DNA from: CANMXU01 sp052030545
Lineage (GTDB): Bacteria; Pseudomonadota; Gammaproteobacteria; Enterobacterales; Alteromonadaceae
Direction: 5' to 3'
Assembly (NCBI RefSeq): GCF_052030545.1
Contig: NZ_JBPDIH010000002.1
Span: forward strand, 248,001-312,000
Length of the DNA stretch: 64,000 bases
In this document: in pieces, positions 45,454 through 54,857 of the stretch
How the letters are laid out: each line of letters begins with the position of its first letter
Position numbering within the stretch: position 1 is the first letter of the stretch
Translations under genes and position numbers: made by a program
Notes under the pieces: model-generated
Told to the model about the DNA's origin: nothing
The model's database searches: none
The model's input: the letters and a program-made list of their open reading frames with translations, nothing else

Positions 45454-45513
45454 TGTTTTATAATTAAGTGTTTTATAATTGAGTATCTTATAATTGAGTA
45501 TCTTATAATTGAG
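45454..45513. repeat. Four tandem 15-bp repeats before ampE
   Basis: Units TGTTTTATAATTAAG, TGTTTTATAATTGAG and two identical TATCTTATAATTGAG fill most of the ampD-ampE gap. Each unit carries a TATAAT. The repeat starts 12 bp from the ampE start. Confidence 0.92.
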
Positions 45514-45536
45514 TCTTTAACTCACTTGCGATTAGA

Positions 45537-46088
45537 TTATAGTGTTATTGTTACTTGACCTAAATAGCGTTGCCAGTCAAAGGCTTCACCTGGGTCTGTT
45601 TTTCTTTCTGGGGCAATATCGTTATGGCCAACAATATTATTCATAATGGCAGGATATTGTTGTTGCAGCAATTGCGTAACGATCACAAGTTGTTGATATT
45701 GCGCGTCAGTATAAGGAATATCGTCACAGCCTTCTAGCTCGATGCCTATTGAAAAATCATTGCATTTTTCTCGCCCTAAATAATTCGACACACCAGCATG
45801 CCAAGCTCGCTGCTCAAATGGCACGTATTGAACGATTTGTCCGTCTCGCCTTATTAAACAATGCGCCGATACTCTTAACTGATAAATTTCTGCAAAGCTT
45901 TTATCTGCCTTAGCATCTAAGCAGCCCATAAATAAGTCGGTGATATAGCTGCCGCCAAAGTTTCCTGCTGGCAATGAAATATTATGAATAACCAACAAGC
46001 TAATTTCATTTTGCTCGCGTTGGTCAAAATGCGGTGAACAGTGTTTTTCCACATCAGATAACCAACCATCAATTATTTTCATAACCAT
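45537..46088 (-). CDS. ampD: 1,6-anhydro-N-acetylmuramyl-L-alanine amidase
   Basis: Cytoplasmic zinc amidase that frees the stem peptide from anhydro-MurNAc during peptidoglycan recycling. The Amidase_2 fold shows the zinc ligands as His in LLVIHNISLP, His in RAWHAGVS and Asp in PGEAFDW (HNDIAPERKTDPG), with FSIGIELEGCDD between. I take ATG at 46086-46088 (AAGG 5 bp upstream), giving 183 residues, exactly as in E. coli; the open frame extends 18 codons further without support. Divergent from the retropepsin-like gene. Confidence 0.96.
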   Translation of the reverse strand: MVMKIIDGWLSDVEKHCSPHFDQREQNEISLLVIHNISLPAGNFGGSYITDLFMGCLDAKADKSFAEIYQLRVSAHCLIRRDGQIVQYVPFEQRAWHAGVSNYLGREKCNDFSIGIELEGCDDIPYTDAQYQQLVIVTQLLQQQYPAIMNNIVGHNDIAPERKTDPGEAFDWQRYLGQVTITL

Positions 46089-46198
46089 ATAAACCTTAAG
46101 GAATTCGAGAGTAAAGTTGCGATAACGAATCAATTTTAACAAGTGTGCTTTAATGATAACATTGCTTTATTGATTTATTTGACCTGATAATTTTAAGC

Positions 46199-46717
46199 AT
46201 GAGTGAAAATGATACAAGTAACAGCCTAGGTAAACTTTTTATATGGTTTGCGTGGTTAATCGTTATTGCCTTATTAGTTTTCTTTTTTCAAGACATGCTA
46301 GAAAACCAATGGAACCCTAACAGCAAGCCCGACATTTATTTATCAAACCAAGGTAAAGCAGAAGTTCATTTAGAACAAAACCGCCATGGTCATTATGTGG
46401 TTAACGGCACCATTAATCAGCAACCAGTCACTTTTTTATTAGATACTGGCGCAACGCAAGTGTCGATTCCGGCGCATATTGCTGAAAATTTAAATTTAAC
46501 CAGTCAAGGCAGCCACCGCGTATCAACCGCCAATGGCTCAATCACCGTTTACCAAACCAGCTTAGATCAATTAAGCATCGGCAATATTATTTTGCATAAT
46601 GTCGGCGCAAATATAAATCCAGCGATGAAAACAAATGAAATTCTTTTAGGCATGAGCGCCCTAAAAAGAGTAGAATTTCGCCAAACGGGTAAAACCTTAA
46701 TATTAACCGAACAATAA
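46199..46717 (+). CDS. Membrane-anchored retropepsin-like aspartic protease
   Basis: 172 residues, with one N-terminal helix (about 12-31) and a retropepsin-type domain in the periplasm. The active-site motif is FLLDTGATQVSIP with Asp82; the second conserved stretch ILLGMSALKRVEF closes the domain. Single-domain proteins of this kind (TIGR02281, clan AA) act as dimers. The substrate is unknown. It lies between ampD and nadC, an addition to the E. coli gene order. Confidence 0.88.
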   Translation: MSENDTSNSLGKLFIWFAWLIVIALLVFFFQDMLENQWNPNSKPDIYLSNQGKAEVHLEQNRHGHYVVNGTINQQPVTFLLDTGATQVSIPAHIAENLNLTSQGSHRVSTANGSITVYQTSLDQLSIGNIILHNVGANINPAMKTNEILLGMSALKRVEFRQTGKTLILTEQ

Positions 46718-46814
46718 AGCGTAATGCGATTGTTTAACCGACAATAACAAGCATTGCCTAAGCAAATTATTTTCTATTGATTATCAACAAGTTTACATAC
46801 GAGAACTCGCCAAC

Positions 46815-47705
46815 ATGCTTTCTTCTGCACTTTTACAAGACATTCAAACTACAGTTTCATGGGCACTTAAAGAAGACCTAGGTCAAGAATTTACCAGCGA
46901 AACCAATTCAAATTACGATATTACCGCAGCCCTTATTCCTGAAAATCACCAAGCGGTTGCCAATGTAATTACCCGTGAAAATTGCACCGTTTGTGGCGTG
47001 GCTTGGGTTAATGAAGTATTTAAACAGCTTGACCAAGTGGCCAATACTAAAACCGCCATTACTTGGTTTGTTAAAGACGGCGACAAAGTGCCAGCGAATA
47101 GTCCACTGTTTGAATTAGCCGGTAACGCCAGAATTTTATTAACCGGTGAACGCACCGCGTTGAACTTTTTACAAAGCCTTTCAGCAACGGCAACCGTAAC
47201 TCGCCAATATGTTGATGCGCTAGCCAGTGGCGAAACTAAGCTTCTTGATACTCGTAAAACCGTCCCTGGTTTACGTAGTGCGCAAAAATATGCAGTAACT
47301 TGTGGTGGTGGCCATAACCACAGAATCGGTTTATTTGATGCTTTCTTAATAAAAGAAAACCACATTGCGGCCTGTGGTGGTATTGAAAATGCGGTAACGA
47401 CGGCAAAAACCAATCACCCCGATAAAAAGGTTGAAGTGGAAGTTGAATCGCTCGACGAACTAACATTAGCATTAAACGCTGGTGCCGATATTATTATGTT
47501 AGATAATTTCAGCACTGAGATGATCGAACAAGCGGTAGTAGTGAATAAAAGCATAAATCAAGGTCAGGCAAAATTAGAAGTATCAGGCAATATGACCCTA
47601 GCAACATTAAAAGATTATGCCAAAGCGGGTGTCGATTTCATTTCCGTCGGCGCATTAACCAAACATATTCAAGCAGTCGACCTATCGATGCGCTTTTTAG
47701 GGTAA
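46815..47705 (+). CDS. nadC: Nicotinate-nucleotide pyrophosphorylase (quinolinate phosphoribosyltransferase)
   Basis: Forms nicotinate mononucleotide from quinolinate and PRPP in NAD synthesis. The family motif LLDTRKTVPGLRSAQKYAV is present, as are GGGHNHRIGLFDAFLIKENH and the C-terminal DIIMLDNFS and LEVSGNM blocks that bind the phosphoribosyl group. 296 residues, normal. Its place next to ampD and the pilin genes is the same as in E. coli. Confidence 0.98.
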   Translation: MLSSALLQDIQTTVSWALKEDLGQEFTSETNSNYDITAALIPENHQAVANVITRENCTVCGVAWVNEVFKQLDQVANTKTAITWFVKDGDKVPANSPLFELAGNARILLTGERTALNFLQSLSATATVTRQYVDALASGETKLLDTRKTVPGLRSAQKYAVTCGGGHNHRIGLFDAFLIKENHIAACGGIENAVTTAKTNHPDKKVEVEVESLDELTLALNAGADIIMLDNFSTEMIEQAVVVNKSINQGQAKLEVSGNMTLATLKDYAKAGVDFISVGALTKHIQAVDLSMRFLG

Positions 47706-47925
47706 CGATTAACATACAAACTAAAACAGTTTACAAAATATGCAGCAACCACTAGGTTAACGGGGTGTTAATGTGCTGTAAAAACGTTAATAAGTTGTTA
47801 GTTTTTTAACCAAAAATCAACTTTTTGAAAAAAAAACAAAAAAAATTCGTCTCATTATTTTACAAATGCGAATTTTTGTCGCAGTATGAAATCAGCCCCC
47901 GTAAAAACGTATGGAAATAGTTATT

Positions 47926-48351
47926 ATGAAAAAGACATTACAAAACTTAGCAACTGCAAAAACCCAGAAAGGTTTTACCCTAATTGAATTGATGATCGTT
48001 GTTGCGATTATCGGTATTTTGGCCGCGGTAGCACTACCGGCTTATCAGACTTATACAGAAAAGTCTAAATACTCAGAAGTTGTTTTAGCTGTTGGTAGCG
48101 TAAAATCAGCAATGGAAGTTTGTATTCAAGTAGAAGGTGATATAACTGATTGCGATACAGCAGCCAAAATAGGCATTGACTTATCTGATGCAGCGCGTGG
48201 AGATAATGTAGCATCCGTAACAATTGCAGGAACTACTGGAGCAATTACAGGTACCGGTACTGATCCTGATAGCTCTGAGTACATATTAACTCCAGATGGA
48301 AATGGCAACTGGGATAAAACAGGCAGTTGTATAGCGAATGGTGTTTGTTAA
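47926..48351 (+). CDS. pilA: Type IV major pilin (PilA), copy 1
   Basis: Class IVa prepilin with a 15-residue leader ending KTQKG, followed by the N-methylated FTLIELMIVVAIIGILAAVA helix with the key Glu5. The C-terminal disulfide loop is SCIANGVC; two more cysteines lie in MEVCIQ and DITDC. I choose ATG 47926 (141 residues) because GGAA lies 9 bp upstream and the longer form from 47911 lacks a ribosome site. A strong terminator follows the gene. Cleaved and methylated by PilD, encoded downstream. Confidence 0.95.
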   Translation: MKKTLQNLATAKTQKGFTLIELMIVVAIIGILAAVALPAYQTYTEKSKYSEVVLAVGSVKSAMEVCIQVEGDITDCDTAAKIGIDLSDAARGDNVASVTIAGTTGAITGTGTDPDSSEYILTPDGNGNWDKTGSCIANGVC

Positions 48352-48368
48352 ATAATAACTGAGTAAAG

Positions 48369-48394
48369 AGCCCCTTTATAGGGGCTTTTTTTTT
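48369..48394 (+). terminator. Terminator between the two pilin genes
   Basis: AGCCCC, TTTATA loop, GGGGCT and eight further T residues. Located 17 bp after the first pilin stop; it would keep most transcripts monocistronic for the major pilin. Confidence 0.92.
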
Positions 48395-48422
48395 AAATTA
48401 TTTAATTTATGGAGCATAAATA

Positions 48423-48818
48423 ATGAAAGCTGTTAAAGGTTTTACATTAATTGAACTTATGATTGTCGTTGCGATTATTGGCATATTAGCTTCTATTGCT
48501 CTTCCGTCTTATCAAAAATTAACAGAAAAATCTCGATTTACAGCCGTAACCTTGGCTGTAGATACCGTAAAAACATCAATGGAAGTTTGCTTACAATTAA
48601 ATTCAAATATTACTGATTGCGATACAGCAGCAAAGATTGGAACTGATCTTACAGATGCTGCAAGAAGCTCAGATGTAGCCTCTGTTGTTATTACTGCGAC
48701 AACAGGGAAAATAACTGGAACTGGAGTCGACGAAAGTGCCTCTACGTACATTTTAACTCCTGACGGTACTGGAAACTGGACTAAATCAGGTACGTGCACT
48801 GAAAACGGTGTCTGTTAA
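48423..48818 (+). CDS. Type IV pilin, tandem paralogue (copy 2)
   Basis: 131 residues with a very short leader (MKAVKG) before FTLIELMIVVAIIGILASIA. The whole mature sequence parallels copy 1, sharing TDCDTAAKIG, DAAR, YILTPDG and the Cys-terminal loop, so it arose by duplication. GGAG lies 10 bp upstream of the ATG. It may be a minor or alternative pilin; separate expression is suggested by the terminator between the copies. Confidence 0.93.
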   Translation: MKAVKGFTLIELMIVVAIIGILASIALPSYQKLTEKSRFTAVTLAVDTVKTSMEVCLQLNSNITDCDTAAKIGTDLTDAARSSDVASVVITATTGKITGTGVDESASTYILTPDGTGNWTKSGTCTENGVC

Positions 48819-48897
48819 TAATATTTTTGTTTTTCCCTTTCTAAAAATGCGCTACACTCAAGAGTAATACTAACTCATTGAGAAAATTCAAGATCTG

Positions 48898-50604
48898 ATG
48901 AAAGGGTTGCACCAACAATCAAGTTTGCTTTCCGCTTTATCTAAGCATGATTTAGTTCCCCTAGAGCAAGTGGAAAAAATCAGCTCTGAATTTATCCGTC
49001 AAAAAAAGCCTTTTGTCCGTTATTTAGTTGAAGATAAACACTATAACGCTGAACATATCGCCACTATTCTGGCCAAAAGTTTTGGCTATCCGCAAATCGA
49101 TTTAAAAAGTTTTGATACTAGCCTAGTCCCTGATGGCATACGTAACGAAAAATTAATCCGTAAACACAATGCTCTGCCGCTTTTCTTACGTGGTAAAGTG
49201 CTATTTGTCGCAATGTCAGACCCAACTAACCATGACGCCTTAGAAGAAATTCAATTTAATACCGGTTTTAGTACCGAGTTAGTGCTGACCGATGAAAATT
49301 CGCTACATGAGTGCATTGAGCGAGTTTTAGAAGAAGACAGTGACGCCCTAGATATTACCGACATTGATGCGGACGAATTATCCGGCATTGATGTTGAAGA
49401 AGAGCGCAAAGAAGATGATGTACCGGCAGGCGCCGAAAAAGACGACGCCCCGATTGTTGTTTACATTAATAAAATTTTATTAGATGCGATAAAAAAAGGT
49501 GCCTCAGATTTACATTTTGAACCCTATGAAAAAGCCTACCGCATTCGCTTTCGTATTGACGGTATATTAACCGAAGTTGCTCGCCCGCCAGTATCACTTT
49601 CTTCTCGCATGGCGGCACGTTTAAAAGTGATGTCTAAGCTCGATATTGCCGAGCGACGTGTACCGCAGGATGGCAGGATAAAGCTTGCGCTTTCTAAGAA
49701 AAAGTCGATTGATTTTCGTGTTTCTACGCTACCTACTATGTGGGGCGAGAAAATAGTAATGCGGATACTCGACTCGTCTAGCGCTATGCTGGGTATCGAT
49801 ATGCTTGGCTATGAACCCGAACAAAAACAAATTTACATGGAAGCGCTCGATCAACCCCAAGGCATGATCTTAGTTACCGGACCAACCGGCTCAGGTAAAA
49901 CCGTTTCCTTGTATACCGGTTTAAATATTTTAAATACCGCTGAACGTAATATTTCGACTGCAGAAGACCCGGTTGAAATTAACCTTGAGGGTATTAACCA
50001 AGTTCAAATTAATACCAAGGCCGGTCTTACCTTCCCAAGTGCCTTGCGCTCTTTTTTACGACAAGATCCCGATATTGTTATGGTTGGTGAAATACGTGAT
50101 TTAGAAACTGCAGAAATTGCGATAAAAGCGGCGCAAACCGGTCACTTAGTATTATCCACTTTACATACTAACTCGGCGGCAGAAACCTTAACCCGTTTGT
50201 TAAATATGGGTGTACCGCAATATAACGTTGCCAGTTCAGTGAGCATTATTATCGCTCAGCGCTTAGCTCGCCGTTTATGCATGCAATGTAAAGAGCCAGA
50301 AGATATTCCCGATCAAGAACTATTGAATCAAGGTTTTACGCACGAACAACTGCCTAAAGTTAAACTATTTAAGCCTGTTGGCTGTGAGCAATGCACCGGT
50401 GGTTATAAAGGTCGAGTCGGTATTTATGAAGTAATCAAAATTAGCGCTGAAATTTCAAGCATCATCATGGAAGGCGGTAACTCATTAGACATTGCTAAGC
50501 AGTGTCAAAAAGAAGGTTACAATAATTTACGCCAGTCGGGCTTAATTAAAGCGATGAACGGTATGACCAGCCTTACCGAAGTTAATCGCGTTACCAGTTC
50601 GTAA
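48898..50604 (+). CDS. pilB: Type IV pilus extension ATPase
   Basis: Cytoplasmic hexameric ATPase that powers pilus assembly. The N-terminal MshEN-like domain (about 1-145) is followed by the GspE-type ATPase with Walker A GPTGSGKT (Lys334), Asp box, Walker B-type IVMVGEIRD (Glu398) and His box. The zinc tetracysteine CMQC...CEQC at 461/464 and 496/499 is intact. 568 residues is standard. 79 bp after the second pilin gene and first of pilB-pilC-pilD. Confidence 0.97.
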   Translation: MKGLHQQSSLLSALSKHDLVPLEQVEKISSEFIRQKKPFVRYLVEDKHYNAEHIATILAKSFGYPQIDLKSFDTSLVPDGIRNEKLIRKHNALPLFLRGKVLFVAMSDPTNHDALEEIQFNTGFSTELVLTDENSLHECIERVLEEDSDALDITDIDADELSGIDVEEERKEDDVPAGAEKDDAPIVVYINKILLDAIKKGASDLHFEPYEKAYRIRFRIDGILTEVARPPVSLSSRMAARLKVMSKLDIAERRVPQDGRIKLALSKKKSIDFRVSTLPTMWGEKIVMRILDSSSAMLGIDMLGYEPEQKQIYMEALDQPQGMILVTGPTGSGKTVSLYTGLNILNTAERNISTAEDPVEINLEGINQVQINTKAGLTFPSALRSFLRQDPDIVMVGEIRDLETAEIAIKAAQTGHLVLSTLHTNSAAETLTRLLNMGVPQYNVASSVSIIIAQRLARRLCMQCKEPEDIPDQELLNQGFTHEQLPKVKLFKPVGCEQCTGGYKGRVGIYEVIKISAEISSIIMEGGNSLDIAKQCQKEGYNNLRQSGLIKAMNGMTSLTEVNRVTSS

Positions 50605-50701
50605 ATAATCAAACTTTAACAATAATCTATCGCTTTAAGCTTGCTGAAAAGCTATTGAAAAGTTATAACTAATTAATAAGTTTAATCATATTAGGTGAGT
50701 C

Positions 50702-51943
50702 ATGGCCTCTACTACCGCAAAAATGCCAACCCCAAAAGCCCTTGACGTTTTTATTTGGCAAGGGGTTAACCGTAAAGGTAAAAAAGTGAATGGCGAACTC
50801 TCTGCCGTTAATATGCTTGAACTTAAGGCGCAATTACGAAAACAAGGCATCACCCCCGGCAAGGTAAAGAAAAAACCTAAACCCTTATTTGGCATGGGCG
50901 GTGATAAAAAAATCACCCCAGCTGATATCGCGGTCATAACCCGTCAAATAGCCACTATGTTGACCGCTGGTGTACCTTTAGTACAGTCCATTGAGATGAT
51001 AGGTAAAGGCGACAGCAACAGTAATATGCAAAAACTATTAGCGGATATTGGCAATAAACTCTCTTCTGGTATTCCTTTATCTGAATGTTTGCGCGAACAC
51101 CCACTTTATTTTGATGATTTATATTGCGATTTGGTGCAATCGGGCGAGCAATCAGGTTCGTTAGAAACCATTTACGATAGAATTGCCACCTACAAAGAAA
51201 AAGCAGAGGCGTTAAAAGCAAAAATTAAAAAAGCAATGACTTATCCAATATCGGTATTAATAATCGCTTTTATCGTCACCGCCGTTTTACTGATTTTTGT
51301 GGTTCCGGTTTTCCAAGATATATTTAACAATTTTGGCGCCGAGCTTCCCGGATTTACTCTTTTAGTGATTGCCATTTCAGAATTTATGCAAGCCTATTGG
51401 TACATTGCCTTAGCAGGTATATTTGTCGGTATTTATTTATTTAAAAAAACTCATCGAAGTAGTGCGCAATTTCGCGACAGTGTTGATAAAAAAATACTTA
51501 AAATTCCGGTTATTGGCGATATTTTGCAAAAAGCAGCGGTAGCCCGTTATGCTCGCACATTATCGACCACTTTTGCTGCTGGTGTGCCTTTAATTGACGC
51601 ACTTGAATCTGCGGCTGGCGCCTCAGGGAATGCGGTATTTCGTGATGCAATTTTAGAAATAAGAGCAGAAGTATCGTCTGGTATGCAAATGAATTTAGCG
51701 ATGCGTAACTGTAATATATTTCCAGAGATGGTAATTTCTATGGTCGCCATTGGCGAAGAGTCTGGTGCGGTGGATGATATGCTGGCGAAAGTTGCCAACG
51801 TTTATGAAATGGAAGTGGATAACGCCGTAGATAACTTAACCGCTTTAATTGAGCCAATGATCATGGCGGTATTAGGGGTTGTTATTGGCGGCTTGATCGT
51901 TGCGATGTATTTGCCTATTTTCCAAATTGGTATGGTGGTTTAA
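50702..51943 (+). CDS. pilC: Type IV pilus inner-membrane platform protein
   Basis: Polytopic platform protein that couples PilB to pilin insertion, 413 residues. Two GspF domains are visible (about 85-205 and 290-410), with membrane helices near 182-205, 230-250 and 385-408. The family pattern TRQIATMLTAGVPLVQSIEMI repeats as ARTLSTTFAAGVPLIDALESA. Start has GGTGAG upstream. Heptamer array D follows 19 bp after the stop. Confidence 0.97.
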   Translation: MASTTAKMPTPKALDVFIWQGVNRKGKKVNGELSAVNMLELKAQLRKQGITPGKVKKKPKPLFGMGGDKKITPADIAVITRQIATMLTAGVPLVQSIEMIGKGDSNSNMQKLLADIGNKLSSGIPLSECLREHPLYFDDLYCDLVQSGEQSGSLETIYDRIATYKEKAEALKAKIKKAMTYPISVLIIAFIVTAVLLIFVVPVFQDIFNNFGAELPGFTLLVIAISEFMQAYWYIALAGIFVGIYLFKKTHRSSAQFRDSVDKKILKIPVIGDILQKAAVARYARTLSTTFAAGVPLIDALESAAGASGNAVFRDAILEIRAEVSSGMQMNLAMRNCNIFPEMVISMVAIGEESGAVDDMLAKVANVYEMEVDNAVDNLTALIEPMIMAVLGVVIGGLIVAMYLPIFQIGMVV

Positions 51944-51962
51944 GGTACTAGCTACGAGCTTT

Positions 51963-52039
51963 AAGCTGCAAGTTGCAAGTTGCAAGTTGCAAGTTAAAAG
52001 CTAAAAGCTAAAAGTTAAAAGTGGCAAGCTATAAGTGAC
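51963..52039 (+). repeat. Heptanucleotide array D (11 units)
   Basis: Eleven AAG-started 7-bp units, including AAGCTGC, three AAGTTGC, AAGTTAA and AAGCTAA, without phase error. It starts 19 bp after the pilC stop, sense to pilC, and lies before pilD. Confidence 0.95.
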
Positions 52040-52148
52040 TAGTTGCCAAATTCCAGTTATAAGTTTCACGCTTTTAAAAATCTAACGCTTAACCTTTATT
52101 GCATTTAATTATGCTTTAACGGTTAAGCGTTTTAATTGAGAAAAATTA

Positions 52149-53036
52149 ATGTTTAACCAACTCATTTCCACCTTTGAACAATTTCCGTTAGTTTTTTACG
52201 CAACAGTTGCCTTATTTTCGTTAATGATCGGCAGCTTTTTAAATGTGGTGATTTATCGACTGCCAAAAATATTACAGCGCGGCTGGTATTATGAGTGTCG
52301 TGAATTTTTAGCCGATGAAGTAAAAGATATTCCCGCTAAAGAAATTGCAGAAATTAGCTTATCTGTTCCTGCCTCAACTTGCCCAAAATGCGGCCATAAA
52401 ATACGTTTTTATGAAAACATTCCGGTAATTAGTTGGTTAGCATTAAGAGGTAAATGTAGCCAATGCAAAGCTAAGATCTCTGCCCGTTACCCAAGCATCG
52501 AATTAGCGACAGCTTTACTTAGTACATTAGTTGCCGTTCATTTTGGCGTTACTTTTACCACCTTGTTAGTATTAATTCTAACTTGGGGCCTAATTAGTTT
52601 AACCATGATAGATTTTGACCACATGCTACTGCCCGATCAAATCACGCTGCCATTATTATGGTTAGGTTTGTTATTTAATTTATCAGGTAATGGCTTAGTA
52701 CCATTAGAGCAAGCGGTTATCGGCGCAGCTGCAGGTTATTTAAGTTTATTCAGCATATTTTGGCTATTCAAACTAGTTACCGGTAAAGAAGGCATGGGTT
52801 ATGGCGATTTTAAACTTGTCGCCGTTTTTGGCGCATGGTTTGGTTGGCAACTGCTGCCATTGCTTATTTTAATGGCATCTTTAGTGGGTGCCATTATTGG
52901 TATTTCGCTAATGGTGTTTAAAAATCATCAGCGCGAACAAGCCATTCCTTTTGGTCCTTATTTAGCCATCGCTGGCTGGATATGTTTATTGTGGGGCAAT
53001 AGCATTTGGTCTTGGTATTTGGGTTATATATACTAA
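52149..53036 (+). CDS. pilD: Prepilin peptidase/N-methyltransferase
   Basis: Inner-membrane aspartic protease that cleaves prepilin leaders and methylates the new N-terminus. The cytoplasmic zinc domain shows CPKC (78/81) and CSQC (103/106). The two catalytic aspartates are Asp155 (in MIDFDHMLLPD) and Asp220 (in GMGYGDFK). About eight helices over 295 residues. Located after pilC, and 28 bp before coaE. Confidence 0.97.
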   Translation: MFNQLISTFEQFPLVFYATVALFSLMIGSFLNVVIYRLPKILQRGWYYECREFLADEVKDIPAKEIAEISLSVPASTCPKCGHKIRFYENIPVISWLALRGKCSQCKAKISARYPSIELATALLSTLVAVHFGVTFTTLLVLILTWGLISLTMIDFDHMLLPDQITLPLLWLGLLFNLSGNGLVPLEQAVIGAAAGYLSLFSIFWLFKLVTGKEGMGYGDFKLVAVFGAWFGWQLLPLLILMASLVGAIIGISLMVFKNHQREQAIPFGPYLAIAGWICLLWGNSIWSWYLGYIY

Positions 53037-53064
53037 TTAAATTTTTTAAGAGTTAATTGTTTCC

Positions 53065-53679
53065 ATGTCTGAACTTATTATTGGCTTAACCGGTGGTATT
53101 GGTTGCGGTAAAAGCACAGTAACAACATTATTTGAAAACCTAGGTGTTGATGCCATCGATGCTGATATTGTTGCCCGTGAAGTTGTCGCCCCAAAAAGTG
53201 AAGGCTTAGCTGCCATTGTTGAAAAATTTGGAAAAGGTTTTTTACTGGAGTCAGGCGAGTTAGATCGAGCGAAACTGCGCAGTGAAATATTTTCAAATGA
53301 CGCCAGTAAAAACTGGCTTAATCAATTACTGCACCCGCTAATAAGAACCAGCATCGAACAACAAATATCTGCTTGTACTAGCCCTTATTGTTTATTAGTA
53401 GCGCCTTTGCTTATTGAAAATAACTTACTGCATTTAATTGACCGCGTTTTGGTGATTGATGTTGATGAAGCCACTCAGTTAACCCGAACGCTAGCGCGAG
53501 ATCCAAGCTCTGAAAAAGAAATAAAAGCCATTATTGCTAGCCAAGTTACTCGTTCACAACGCCGACAAGCGGCTGATGATATTCTCGACAATAGTTCAAC
53601 AGATCTAAAGATCCTTAAAGATAACGTCGCTTTATTACATAGTAAGTATCTCGCGTTAGTTACATCAGCTAACACTTAA
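53065..53679 (+). CDS. coaE: Dephospho-CoA kinase
   Basis: Last enzyme of CoA synthesis, phosphorylating dephospho-CoA with ATP. Walker A GGIGCGKS at 10-17; DADIVAREVV and VAPLLIEN are the typical substrate-binding blocks. 204 residues, as in E. coli. It keeps the E. coli position between the pilus genes and zapD. Confidence 0.97.
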   Translation: MSELIIGLTGGIGCGKSTVTTLFENLGVDAIDADIVAREVVAPKSEGLAAIVEKFGKGFLLESGELDRAKLRSEIFSNDASKNWLNQLLHPLIRTSIEQQISACTSPYCLLVAPLLIENNLLHLIDRVLVIDVDEATQLTRTLARDPSSEKEIKAIIASQVTRSQRRQAADDILDNSSTDLKILKDNVALLHSKYLALVTSANT

Positions 53680-53762
53680 AAATGACACTTTAATGAAAAA
53701 CATTCGCCATTTTTTAAATGTATCGTTACTATAGTGATAATTAATTTGTTCAACACCTTGTT

Positions 53763-54509
53763 ATGACAACCATTTTATACGAACACCCATTGAATGAACG
53801 CATTCGAAGTTATTTAAAACTTGAACAATTATTTGTGCAAGTAAACGATGCGTTGGCGTGTGGAATAGAAGTTAGCCAAGGTATTTTTTTCAATAGCTTT
53901 TTTGCGATTATTGATACCTTAGAGCGTAACGATATTCGTGGCGATTTAATTAAAGATCTTGAAAAACTTGAACAAAACTTAATCGTTTGGTCGCAAGCAC
54001 CTAACGTCGACTCAACCACCTTAGAGCAAAACTTAAAGCACACTGTCTCATTAATATGCAAGCTACGCTGCCCAAGACCAAAATGGTGGCAGCTTAAAGA
54101 TGATAAGTTTCTGGCGACAGTAAAACAACGTTTTGCCATTCAAGGTGGCAGTTCAAGTTTTGACTTACCCCAACTGCAATTTTGGTTACATCAACCAAAA
54201 GAAGTACAACAACAGCAAATAAAACAGTGGTTGTCGCTCCTTGACCAAATAAAATATGCGTTAGAGTTAGTGTTAAAGTTTTTGCGCATGCGAGCAGACT
54301 TTAAACACGTGCAATCAAGCAGCGGTTTTTACCAAGACAGTGGCGAAGGCATTTTATTGTTAAGAATTAAACTTGATGAAACGGCAACATTTTACCCAAC
54401 CGTTAGTGGCAATAAATTTCGTTTCTCTATTCGCTTTATGCACCCTTGCTCTGAAACGGGTAGGAAATATTCAAATCAAGCGACCGAATTTCAATTAGCA
54501 AAGTGCTAA
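53763..54509 (+). CDS. zapD: Cell division protein ZapD (YacF)
   Basis: Cytoplasmic FtsZ-interacting protein that bundles protofilaments at mid-cell. The characteristic start YEHPLNERIRSYLKLEQLF and later CPRPKWWQLKDDKF match the family; 248 residues (E. coli 247). It lies 83 bp after coaE and 101 bp before yacG, the order found in E. coli. Confidence 0.95.
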   Translation: MTTILYEHPLNERIRSYLKLEQLFVQVNDALACGIEVSQGIFFNSFFAIIDTLERNDIRGDLIKDLEKLEQNLIVWSQAPNVDSTTLEQNLKHTVSLICKLRCPRPKWWQLKDDKFLATVKQRFAIQGGSSSFDLPQLQFWLHQPKEVQQQQIKQWLSLLDQIKYALELVLKFLRMRADFKHVQSSSGFYQDSGEGILLLRIKLDETATFYPTVSGNKFRFSIRFMHPCSETGRKYSNQATEFQLAKC

Positions 54510-54610
54510 ATCGCACGACCTTTAATTGCTCCTCTAACAACATATCCTAGCGTTAACTGACTTTATTTTTTATACTGCGCAAATAAACACGCTCAATACG
54601 AAAACCCATT

Positions 54611-54847
54611 ATGACTTTAAAAGTAGATTGCCCAACCTGTAAAAAAGACGTTATTTGGCATAGCGACAACGAGTTTCGCCCATTTTGCAGTAAACGTTGT
54701 CAATTAATCGATTTAGGTGAATGGGCTGATGAAGGTCACAAAATTACTCAACCGATTCAAGGCGCTGCTGTAATGACCGAAGACATGCTCGATGCCTTAG
54801 AAGATGAGTTTTTACAACACAACAAGTTTTTTGTTGAGCCGGAATAA
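54611..54847 (+). CDS. yacG: DNA gyrase inhibitor YacG
   Basis: Small zinc-ribbon protein that binds GyrB and inhibits gyrase. The four zinc ligands are Cys7, Cys10, Cys26 and Cys30 (CPTC...CSKRC), followed by LIDLGEW, the family signature. 78 residues with an acidic tail. Convergent with mutT, with heptamer array E between them. Confidence 0.95.
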   Translation: MTLKVDCPTCKKDVIWHSDNEFRPFCSKRCQLIDLGEWADEGHKITQPIQGAAVMTEDMLDALEDEFLQHNKFFVEPE

Positions 54848-54857
54848 AGGCAGCCAT

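Noticed and set aside
47706..47925. Sigma54 promoter upstream of pilA
   Set aside because: I looked for GG-N10-GC elements with the usual flanks and found no convincing match, only AT-rich sequence.
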